A DNA stretch of 64,000 nt from Opitutaceae bacterium. GTDB taxonomy: Bacteria > Verrucomicrobiota > Verrucomicrobiia > Opitutales > Opitutaceae. A program made the position numbers and the translations under genes. A model generated the notes under the pieces. The model worked only from the letters and a program-made list of their open reading frames with translations. It had not been told where the DNA came from and searched no databases. Where the stretch lies: NCBI GenBank assembly GCA_016711225.1, contig JADJTK010000025.1, positions 30,356 to 94,355 of the forward strand, given 5' to 3'. Below are positions 44,116 to 53,508 of this stretch, piece after piece. How positions within the stretch are numbered: position 1 is the first letter of the stretch; each line of letters begins with the position of its first letter.

Positions 44116-45063
44116 TCACACCACCGCAAGCCTGATTGGATTCGCCCCGATGCCCCTTCCCCGCTTCTCCCTCCGCGGTTGCCGCAGTGCCCGCAGGGCC
44201 CCGGCCCCCGTTGTCGGCACCGGAACCGTCCTCGTATCGCCGGACCGGTTGCTGCGGTAGAGGCTCGGGCTCTTGCCGAAGCGGCGCTTGAAGCGGTTCG
44301 TGAAATAGAAGGGATTGCGGAAACCGACCATCTCGGCGACCTCGGTGACCGATTGCGCCGTTGTGCGCAGATAATACGCCGCCATCTCCAACCGGCGCTC
44401 CTCGATGTACTGCTGGGGCGAACAGCCCGTCCCCCGCCGAAACAGCAGGCAGAACTGCGAACGGGACAACCCCGCCGCCCGGGCGAGCGCACCCACGTCG
44501 GTGTTCGCGGCGATATCGCAGTGGAAACGCTCCAGCACGCCCTCGATGCGCGTGTCGATCAAGGGGGCCGGCCCTCGCTGGGAATCCGAGGCTGCGATAC
44601 GGAGCATCACCGTCTCCAGCATCGACTCCAGGATCGCCTCCCGGCCGGGCAGATCGGGGCTGCCGAGGTTGAGATGATGGGCCTCCTCCAGCGTCGCCGC
44701 GATGCGCACCCGCAGCGAGACATCGGCCACGGGATGGATCTGCCAGGGCTTGCGCCGATCGAACCAGTCAAGCGTGTGGTTGAGGCGCGGAGTCGCCCGA
44801 AAATGCAGCCAGTAAAACTCCCAGCCCTCCTTCGGGAGGGGGACCCGGTACGTACGCGGCACGCCGGGCGCGAGCAGCAGGAACTCCCCGGCCTGTGTGC
44901 GCACCTTCTCCCCCGAAAACACGATTTCTCCAGTGCCGCGGAGGGTGAAGTAGCCGTTCCAGTTCTCCAGGTTGCCCTCGGCCCACTCGTGGGCGCGGCC
45001 CCGGCCATTGTAGTAGCCGGTCATGGGCATCAGCGGGGCGGCAGAGCCGATGATGGAGCGCAT
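44116..45063 (-). CDS. AraC-family transcription regulator
   Basis: 315 residues. An N-terminal cupin-like ligand domain (LENWNGYFTLRGTGEIVFSG, FLLLAPGVPRTYRVP and WEFYWLHF) is followed by two HTH units (about 180-275: VGALARAAGLSRSQFCLLFR, VTEVAEMVGFRNPFYFTNRF and GKSPSLYRS). It is divergent from the GH3 gene with 125 bp between, so it probably controls that gene in response to a sugar. Confidence 0.9.
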   Translation of the reverse strand: MRSIIGSAAPLMPMTGYYNGRGRAHEWAEGNLENWNGYFTLRGTGEIVFSGEKVRTQAGEFLLLAPGVPRTYRVPLPKEGWEFYWLHFRATPRLNHTLDWFDRRKPWQIHPVADVSLRVRIAATLEEAHHLNLGSPDLPGREAILESMLETVMLRIAASDSQRGPAPLIDTRIEGVLERFHCDIAANTDVGALARAAGLSRSQFCLLFRRGTGCSPQQYIEERRLEMAAYYLRTTAQSVTEVAEMVGFRNPFYFTNRFKRRFGKSPSLYRSNRSGDTRTVPVPTTGAGALRALRQPRREKRGRGIGANPIRLAVV

Positions 45064-45188
45064 CGGCCGATATCGTAGGTATTTCGGCCCGCAGGCAATT
45101 CATTCCCCACCAGTACCGATGCTAAGCTCACACCGTTCGCTCGCCCGGCTTCACCGGTCCTGCTCCTCCTTCTCAATCGCCTCCGTCC

Positions 45189-47507
45189 ATGCTCCTTCCC
45201 CGACTCGCCCCTCCCGCGCCACACCCCCTGCGGCGCCGTTTCCAGTTCGCCGCCCTGGCCTTTGCCGTTTGGTCGGCCTGCGCCGCCGCTGCCCCGCTCC
45301 AGTCCGCACTCGTCGCCGATGCCGAGGTCGACCGCCGCGTCGAGACCCTGCTCGCGCAGATGACCCTCGCCGAGAAGATCGGCCAGCTCACCCAGATCGG
45401 GCCCAATCCAGTCGCGCCCGAGAACCTCGCGCCCGAGGACCTCATCCGCAACGGACAGGTGGGCTCGGTGCTGTGGACGGTCGATGTGGCCGTGATCAAG
45501 CGCCTGCAACAGATCGCTGTGAAGGAGAGCCGGCTGAGAATCCCGCTGCTCTTCGGTTTCGACGTGATCCATGGTTACGCGAATACCTTCCCGGTGCCGC
45601 TGGCGATGGCGTCGAGTTGGGATCCGGCGATGGTCGAGCGCGCGCAGGCGATCGCCGCCAAGGAGGCCTCGGTCTCGGGCATCAACTGGACCTTCGGGCC
45701 GATGGTCGACATCGCCCGCGACGCCCGCTGGGGCCGCATCGTCGAAGGGGCTGGCGAGGACCCGTTCCTCGGGGCCGCCATGGCCCGCGCGCAGGTGCTC
45801 GGCTTCCAGGGGCCCAAGCTCGGCACGCCCGGTCGCATCGTGGGCAGCGTGAAGCACTTCGCCGGCTACGGCGCGGCCGAAGGTGGGCGAGACTACGACT
45901 CCTGCTATCTCTCCGACGGCACATTCCGCAACGTCTGCCTGCCACCCTTCCAAGCCGCGATTGATGCCGGGGTGGGCACGGTCATGTCAGCGTACATGTG
46001 CCTCAACGACGTGCCGGCCAGCGGTAATGTCTGGCTCATGCGCGACATCCTCCGCGGCGAGCTCGGCTTTCGTGGCTTCGTCATCAGCGACGCCTGGGCG
46101 GTGCACGCGCTGGCGGTGCACGGCCTGGCCCGCGACCAAGAGGACGCCGCCCGCCGCGGCCTGCTCGCCGGCGTGAGCATGGACATGGGCAGCATGACCT
46201 ACCACAAGCATGCTGAGAAATTGGTGACAAACGGCAAGATCCCGCTCACCGTGGTCGACGCACTCGTGCGCGAGATCCTCTCGGTCAAGATTCGTCTCGG
46301 CTTGTTCGAGTCACCCTATGGCGATCCGGATAAAAAGGCCGCCGTCTGCGGCGCTCCCGCCCACCGCGCCGCCACCCGCGAGGCCGCGCAGCGCTCGATG
46401 GTGCTGCTGCGCAACGAGGCCGGCGCGCTCCCGCTCGCCAAGACCCTGCGCTCCGTCGCGGTGCTCGGCCCGCTCGGCGCCTCGGTCGACGACATCAAGG
46501 GCTCCTGGGCGGTCGAGGGCGGCCCGGCGGTCTCTGTGCTCGAGGGCATCCGCGCGAAGCTGCCCGGCGCCTCGGTCGAGTTCGCCCGCGGCGGCGACAT
46601 GCAACGCGCGTACCCGATGCCGTGGGAAGCCCGCGAGGGCAAGAAGGCCCCGGCCGGCCTCTCCGCCGGAGAGATGCAGCAGGAACTGGAGCGGGCCGTC
46701 GCCCTGGCCCGGCGCAGCGAACTGGTCGTGTTGGTGCTTGGGGAACGCGCCAACATGAGCGGCGAGGCCGCCTCGGCCTCCACCCTCGCGCTCCAGGGCA
46801 ACCAGCAGCTGCTGCTGGAGGCCGTGGTCGCCACCGGCAAACCGGTGGTGCTGGTGCTGCTGAGCGGCCGGCCCTTGGACATCACCTGGGCTGCGGCCCG
46901 CGTGCCTGCGATCCTGCAGGCGTGGTTCCCGGGCACGGAGGGCGGAAACGCCGTGGCCGACCTCCTCTTTGGCGACGTCAACCCCGGCGCCAAGCTGCCC
47001 GTCACCTGGCCGCGCAGCACCGGCCACTGCCCGCAGTACTACAACCACCCCGCCACCCACTCGCGCGAGGACGACGAGTTCTTCACCTCGCGTTTCGCCG
47101 ACACGACCTCAGCCCCGCTGTATCCGTTCGGTTACGGCCTGAGCTACACGACCTTCGCATACTCGGATCTCGCGCTCGACAAGACCACGTTGAAGGACGG
47201 GCAGTCGCTGCAGGTCGCGGTGGCCGTGCAGAACACCGGCAAGGTGGCTGGCGACGAGGTGGTGCAGCTCTACCTCCACCAGAAGGCCGGCAGCACCGCG
47301 CGTCCGGTGCGCGAGCTCAAGGGCTTCGAGCGACTCCACCTCGCCCCCGGCGAGAAACGCACCGTGACCTTCACGCTCAGCCGCGCCGAGCTCCAGTATT
47401 GGAGTCAGGCGACGCGCAGCTGGGTGCTCGAGTCGGAGTCCTTCGATGTGTGGGTGGGCGGAGACTCGCGCGCCACGCTCCAGGGTTCGTTCACGATCGT
47501 GGAATGA
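45189..47507 (+). CDS. Secreted beta-glucosidase, glycoside hydrolase family 3
   Basis: 772 residues. Signal peptide about residues 18-36. The N-terminal barrel has the nucleophile Asp301 in FVISDAWAV and substrate motifs GSVKHFAGYG and EGAGEDPFLG. The second domain has ERANMSGEAAS with acid/base Glu526. An FnIII-like domain closes the protein (VAVQNTGKVAGDEVVQLYLH). It releases terminal glucose or related sugars from beta-linked oligosaccharides in the periplasm. Likely regulated by the divergent AraC protein. Confidence 0.92.
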   Translation: MLLPRLAPPAPHPLRRRFQFAALAFAVWSACAAAAPLQSALVADAEVDRRVETLLAQMTLAEKIGQLTQIGPNPVAPENLAPEDLIRNGQVGSVLWTVDVAVIKRLQQIAVKESRLRIPLLFGFDVIHGYANTFPVPLAMASSWDPAMVERAQAIAAKEASVSGINWTFGPMVDIARDARWGRIVEGAGEDPFLGAAMARAQVLGFQGPKLGTPGRIVGSVKHFAGYGAAEGGRDYDSCYLSDGTFRNVCLPPFQAAIDAGVGTVMSAYMCLNDVPASGNVWLMRDILRGELGFRGFVISDAWAVHALAVHGLARDQEDAARRGLLAGVSMDMGSMTYHKHAEKLVTNGKIPLTVVDALVREILSVKIRLGLFESPYGDPDKKAAVCGAPAHRAATREAAQRSMVLLRNEAGALPLAKTLRSVAVLGPLGASVDDIKGSWAVEGGPAVSVLEGIRAKLPGASVEFARGGDMQRAYPMPWEAREGKKAPAGLSAGEMQQELERAVALARRSELVVLVLGERANMSGEAASASTLALQGNQQLLLEAVVATGKPVVLVLLSGRPLDITWAAARVPAILQAWFPGTEGGNAVADLLFGDVNPGAKLPVTWPRSTGHCPQYYNHPATHSREDDEFFTSRFADTTSAPLYPFGYGLSYTTFAYSDLALDKTTLKDGQSLQVAVAVQNTGKVAGDEVVQLYLHQKAGSTARPVRELKGFERLHLAPGEKRTVTFTLSRAELQYWSQATRSWVLESESFDVWVGGDSRATLQGSFTIVE

Positions 47508-47649
47508 GCAAACGCGGCCCGGCTTGGCGTTCGGACTCACCACCATCCCCCGAGGATCGTGGCGCTGTCGTCAACGAATGCGCTGCACGAGACGCCCCGG
47601 CAGTGACCGGCAAACCACCAGCAGCAGAGGGCCGCGACACGCCTACACC
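47508..47649 (+). other. GH3 downstream spacer
   Basis: No gene recognised. Together with the hairpins that follow and the sequence up to 47916, it forms a 409-bp non-coding gap between two convergent genes. Confidence 0.4.
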
Positions 47650-47766
47650 GACCGCTTAAGTTCACGACCGTGAACTCAAGCGGTTCCGGCCCGACGAAGC
47701 GGGCGCCATGCCCCGGATACCAGACAGCGACCGCTTATCCTAACGGCCGTGAGGATAAGCGGTCGC
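47650..47766. repeat. Two tandem hairpins sharing ACCGCTTA arms
   Basis: First: ACCGCTTAAGTTCAC pairs with GTGAACTCAAGCGGT (47651-47684, one mismatch) around a short loop. Second: GCGACCGCTTATCCT (47727-47741) and AGGATAAGCGGTCGC (47752-47766) pair perfectly over 15 bp. They lie between convergent GH3 and GH13 genes, and might act as a bidirectional terminator or REP-like element. Confidence 0.7.
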
Positions 47767-47916
47767 ACCGGCCACGCCCAGAACGCCGTCGCATCGTCGT
47801 GGTTCACCCACAACCGGATGTATCGCGAAGAACAAAGTCAACGATGGCGCACGCTCGCCCTAACACTCACCTCGCTCAATCGCCGCCATTCCGGGATGCC
47901 GCAACCTCATCAACCG

Positions 47917-50233
47917 TCACCACGCTCGACCCTCGGCCGCCGCCGTCAGCGTGAGCGACGCACCGTTAGCCACAATGACCGAAGCCGGCGGCTGCCTCTT
48001 GAAGACCGGCACCGTTGCGCCCGGCACACCAAAGGCGATGCCCGGCGCGGACACGGTCACAGCTCCGATCTCCGAACACGCCCGGTGGCCACGCAGGTCG
48101 TTGACCGAAGCAACAAACGTCAACTCCTCCCCGGGGGCCAGATCCGACGGCGGCCGCCAGAACACCCGGTACGGCGCGGCGTCATCGGTGCCGAGCAGCT
48201 CGTATTTTCCAACCCGTGAGGCGCGCTGCAGCAGGAAGGTGACCTCGGCAACACCGTCGCCCCCGGTCACCTCCGCGCGAAGCTCCTGGCGAGACGGAAA
48301 GACCTGGCCATCGATCTCGTGTGTGGTGAACGCCAACACGGCGCCGGCCGCCGGCTTCACCAGGGCGACCTGAGGCGCGGTCGCCAGCACGCGCAGGGCC
48401 GCCGCGGCGCGCCACACCGCAAACTGCAACGGAGGCAAGGTGACGCGTACTTCCCCATGCGTGCCGACCACCAGGCTCTCGCCCCTCGCCGCGGCGTCCG
48501 CGACCGAGCTGAAGATCTGTTCGAACCGCGCTCCGGTCGGCTGACTGGTCGCCACCGCGCCAGTGAGCGAGGCAACGCGGGAGTTGTTCAGCGCAATGAG
48601 ATACTCCACTCTCTCGCTCCGCTCGATCCGGGAGAAGGCAAACAGGCCCGGCTCCGCCGTCGGCCGGGGCAGCATCGCGCCGGTACGCAGCGCCGGGTGG
48701 GCCGCACGCAAGGCTCCGAGTTGGCGGAACAACCGGAAGAAGGGATGGCTTTCGTCGAACTTGTCGTCAGCCCCGGTGCGCGCAGTGCCCAGCAGAGCGG
48801 CGGCTCTAAAATCCGGAGACTGTGCGGCGAACATGTCCTCGCGGGCCTGCATGTCGACGCCCCCGCGACCGATCATTCCCTGCTCGTCACCGTAATAGAC
48901 CACTGGCTGGCCGCGGGCCAGATAGAGCAGCCCATGGCCGAGGCGCGCTAGCGCCTCGATCTGGGCGGACGACGCCCCGGGATTGTCCTGTTGCAGCAGA
49001 TAGGCGAAACGCCCCGCGTCGTGATTGCCCAGGAACGTCGTCGTCGCATGGACATTGCTGTCGTGGTCGGTGTAATAGTCGTCGCGCGCGAAAAAGTCGG
49101 CGAGAGCGGAGGCCGTGCCGCCCTGTGCCACGAAACGACGCGCCCCGGCGAAGAAACCGAAATCGAGGGTCGTATCGATCGGGATCCCCGTGGAGAACTC
49201 GCTCAGAAACGCCGGATCGCCGGCCTCGTTATAGACCTCCCCGAACTGGAGGAAACCAGGCCGGCCAAGTTCACGCGCCCGCGTCCGAAGCGCGGGGCTG
49301 AAGGCCTGCCAGAACGCCGCATTGACGTGCTTCGCGGTGTCGATACGGAAACCGTCAACGCCCGTCCCCTCCAGCCACTGGATAAAGATCTCGATGAATC
49401 CCTGCACGACGCGCGGGTTCTCGGTGAAGAGATCGTCCAACCCCGAGAAGTCTCCGAGGGTAGAGTTCTCGCCGACGAAGGTCGCGTCGCCGCGATTGTG
49501 GTAAAGCGTCACGTCGTTGAGCCAGGCCGGGGTCTTCGCGGACGCCTCCGCGGCGGGCACGATAGGCCTCCGGGCAAAGCTCGTCTCAGCGGCGAGCAGG
49601 GGGAACGAGGCGGGGGCGTTGAGGCCGTTGAACGCCACCGCCCGCTCGTCGAAGGGGCGGCCCGCCGCATCGCGATACGGCGCGGTCGCCCTGTCGAGGT
49701 AGGCGGTGCCGCCGGTGGGCTGGATCACGTCGGCCGTATGGTTGACGACGATGTCCATATAGACCTTGAGGCTCCGCGCGTGGGCCTGGCGGACGAATTC
49801 TCGGAACTCGTCGTTGGTGCCGAGGTGAGGATCAACCTGCAGGAAATCAAGAATCCAGTACCCGTGATACCCCGCCGAACCACGCTGCATCGGCTTGTTC
49901 TTGAACGGCGGAGTCACCCACACCGCCGTCATCCCGAGATTCTTCAGATAGTCGAGTCGCCCCGTCAGGCCGGCAAAATCGCCACCGTGGAAATGGGAAA
50001 CCCGCGCGGGATCGAAGCCATGGTCGTCGGGCCCGCCGGGCAGACCGCCACGGTCATTGACGGCCGAGCCGTTGGCAAACCGGTCGGTGAGCACGAAGTA
50101 GATCGTCTGTCCGGCGCCAGGATGGGTGAGCCGCGGCACCGTGACCACTGGCGGCGCCTCGGGGGTTTACGCCAAACCGCAGAGCCGCCAGACACACCAC
50201 CAGGCAGAAGATACGAAAAGTCGCCGTGTTCAT
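47917..50233 (-). CDS. Secreted alpha-amylase, glycoside hydrolase family 13, one frame break at the signal peptide
   Basis: ATG 50233 gives a signal peptide (MNTATFRIFCLVVCLAALRF). One base near 50165 must be restored to join it to the long frame (VVTVPRLTHPGAGQTIYF), about 770 residues in all. Catalytic set: nucleophile Asp in GVDGFRIDTAKH, acid Glu in LQFGEVYN, and third Asp in FLGNHDAGRF. A C-terminal beta domain with KPAAGAVLAFTTHEIDGQVF follows the barrel. It hydrolyses starch outside or in the periplasm, and is divergent from the TonB receptor of the same pathway. Confidence 0.88.
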
Positions 50234-50615
50234 GGGAGCCCCACTGTGGCCCCACCTCGGGCGCGGTCAAACGGTCGGCCCGGGAGAGGACTTGCATGAA
50301 CCGGACAAAACTTGGGGCGGACCGCCACGCCGGCGACTGCCCACCTCCACCCAGGCAACCATTCACCGACGCCCCGTCGCCGGCAGATGACCACGGTCGC
50401 CCCGGTCCGCCGACCACGCTGGCCCCCGCAGTATCCATGTTTTTTCCGGTTCATCGCTGTTTTCTCAAGAGGTTGCCGGTCGCGAAACCGCGGATGCCCG
50501 CCACTTTCTCGACCAGCAACGGAGGACGGTTGTCCGTTCCGACCGGCGACCCCGCCCCTCCTCGTCGCACTGTTCCCCAACCCCTCAGTCCTGCCTCCGG
50601 TTCACCCCGATCCTC
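50234..50615. promoter_or_regulatory. Divergent control region of the maltodextrin locus
   Basis: 382 bp between the leftward GH13 and rightward receptor genes. It must hold both promoters. I found no clear operator palindrome or -10/-35 pair good enough to mark, and no gene. Confidence 0.4.
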
Positions 50616-53389
50616 ATGAATACACCCGACAACCCTGTCCGCTCGCGCCACCTCGCCCGAGGTCTCGCCGCTTCGCTCCTGCTCCTGCAGGCCCCACTCG
50701 CCGGCCTCGCCCAAACCGCCACCTCCGCCACTCCGGCCAAGCCCGCCGACGAAATCATCCTGCTGGATGATTTCACCGTCACCGCGGGCTTCGCCGGCAG
50801 CCTGGCGGCCGCCGCCGAGATGAAGCAGAAGCAGACCGTCGTCACCGAGGTCATCACCGCCGAGGACATCGGCAAGCTGCCCGACATCAGTATCGCCGAC
50901 GCCCTCACCCGTCTGACCGGCCTGACCACCCAACGCTCCAATGGTCGCAGCCAGGCCATCAGCATCCGCGGTCTCACCGGCGACTTCAGCACCGGCCTGC
51001 TCAACGGTCGCGAGCAGGTCTCCACCGGCATGAATCGCGCGATCGAATTCGACCAGTACCCCGCCGACCTCCTCAGTTCGGTGGTGGTCTACAAGACGGC
51101 CTCGCCCAACCTCGTCGGCCAGGGCCTCGCGGAACCATCGATTTGCGCACCGTGCGGCCGCTCGACAAGTCCAGCCGGGTCATCGCCGCCAACGGCTACT
51201 ATGAGTGGAACGAACTAGGCGCCCTCACGCCGGGCGCCAATGCCACCGGCAACCGCTTCAACGTCTCCTACATCGACCAGCTCGACAATGGCCGCGTCGG
51301 CATCGCCCTCGGGTTTTCCCACTCGAGCAAACCCTTCGCCGGCGAGCAGTTCCAGGCGTGGGGCTATCCCACCGACGCGGCAGGCAACCTCGCCCTCGGC
51401 GGCACCAAGTCGTATGTACGCAACAGCGTGCTCGACCGCGACGGCATCATGGGCGTGCTCGAGTTCAAGCCCAACGAGAATATCCACAGCACCATCGACG
51501 TATTCTACTCCCAGTTTGAGGAGAACCAGCTCCTGCGCGGCATGGAAATCCCGTTGTGGTGGAGCTCAGCGGCGATCCAGTCTGGCTATACCACAAAGGA
51601 TGGGCTGATCACCAAGAGCACATTCACCAACGTCCAGCCCGTCGTGCGCAACGACACCTTCGTGCGCAAGGACAAGCCCTTCGCGCTCGGCTGGAATCTC
51701 GAGCTGGGCAAGAAGACCGACTGGCCGGTTACGCTCGACCTCAGCTACTCGTATGTGTCCAGAAATGACGTAAATCTGGAGCTCTGGAGCGGCGTGGGCT
51801 CCCTCGGCACCTCCGCAGCTCCGGATACGATGACCGTCCAGCTCATTCCCGACTCCATTCCGGTCATCACCTCCACCCTCAACTATGCCGACGGCAGCAT
51901 CCTCCGGCTCTCGGACCCGCAGGGCTGGCAGTCGTGGAGGTTCCCCACCACCGGCGCCCCGGGCTACTACAAGGCGTTTCAATCGAAGGACATGCTTGGC
52001 CAAGCCAAGCTCTTCACCCGCCATGAGCTCCCCAGCGGCTTCTTCTCGGCCGTCGAGATCGGGCTCAACTACACCGATCGCTACAAGAAGGACGGCGAAG
52101 GTCCCTCCGGTTTCCCGGTCCTCAAGAACGGTGCCTCCACCGCCCCGCTCCCAACCAAGGTCGGCACCACCAGCATGGCCTTCCTCGGCCTGGGCGACAT
52201 CTACGCCTTCGACCCGCTCGCCGCCTACGCGGCCCAGTTCGACTTCGTGCCAAGCACCGGCACCGACTTTGTCGCCCGGCGCTTTCAAATCTGGGAGAAG
52301 GTCAGCCAGCTCTACTCGCAAGTCGAAATCAAGACCAAGGCGGGCGAGATTCCCGTGACCGGCAATGTGGGCTTCCGCCTCATCCACACCGACCAGAAGT
52401 CGAAGGGCTACTCGGCCAATGGCAACACCGTGGCCGCAGTCGAAGACGGCGACAAGTACACGCAGTTCTCCCCCAGCCTGAACCTCAACTTCGAGCTCAC
52501 AGACAGCAGTGTCGTGCGCTTCAGCGTCGCCCGCCAGATCGCCCGCCCCCGCATGTACGACATGCGCGCGTCGCGCACGTTTGGTTATGATCCGACCAAG
52601 GCGGACTCCACCGACCTCTCCCAGAGCCCGTGGAGTGGCGGCGGCGGCAACAGCAAGATCCGGCCGTGGGTCGCCGATTCGGTGGATCTCTCCTACGAGC
52701 GCTATTTCAAGGACAGCAAGGGCTACTTCGCCCTCACGGGTTTCATGAAGAAACTCCGCAACTTCATCTACGAGCAGAACTCGCTGGCCGACTTCTCGGG
52801 GTATCCGTTCACCACGACCAGCGCTCCGTCGCTGCAGCAGGGCGCCGTCTCTCAGCCGATGAACGGCGACGGCGGCATCATCAAGGGCCTCGAATTCTCG
52901 CTCGTGCTCGCCAGCGAACTCTTCAACGAGAACATCAAGGGCTTCGGCCTCCAGTTTGGCGCCGCGCTCACTAAGAGCACCGTCAAGCCCTGGGGACCGA
53001 CCGGAGGGGACGCTCCCCTGGCCGGTCTCTCCGAAAAGGTCGCGCAGTTCACGGTCTACTACGAGCGCTACGGTTGGTCGGCTCGCGTGAGCAACCGCTA
53101 TCGTTCCGAGAATCGCCAATACATCACCACCTTCGGCCCCCCGAATCCCGGCGGTGATGTCAGTTCCGGCGGCGGCTTCTCCATGGCCCAGCCCGAGAGC
53201 GTCTTCGACGCCCAACTCAGCTACACCTTCCCGAAGGCTAGCCGCCTGCGGAACCTCTCGATCTTCCTCCAGGGCTACAACCTCACCAACGAGCCGCTCA
53301 TCACCTACAACAACGACGATCCGCGACAGGTCATCAACTTCCAGGAATACGGCGCCTCCTATTCGTTCGGCGCCGCCTACAAGTTCTGA
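50616..53389 (+). CDS. TonB-dependent receptor, probably for maltodextrins, one frame break
   Basis: About 924 residues. Signal peptide (LAASLLLLQAPLAGLAQ). Plug domain with VVTEVITAEDIGKLPDISIA, DALTRLTGLTTQRSN and SIRGLTGDFSTGLLNGREQV. A one-base break near 51130 precedes the barrel (TIDLRTVRPLD...), which ends SYSFGAAYKF with the usual C-terminal Phe. The plug type IxAEDIGKLPD is that of sugar-uptake receptors in Caulobacter-like and verrucomicrobial loci. The following GH31, MalQ, MFS and GH13 genes point to alpha-glucan oligosaccharides. Confidence 0.88.
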
Positions 53390-53508
53390 TCGAGACTGTT
53401 CGTGATCGTTGGTTAGACGTTCTCGTCCTGCGGCCGCCGGGTTGTCCCGGTGGCCGCAGGTACCAGCGCGCGGATCGGTCCGATCCGCCGCCCATCCCTC
53501 TCCTCTCC

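Noticed and set aside
42584..44260. 558-residue open frame over the amidohydrolase
   Set aside because: Arg/Pro-rich composition and no family sense; the other frame is clearly an amidohydrolase.
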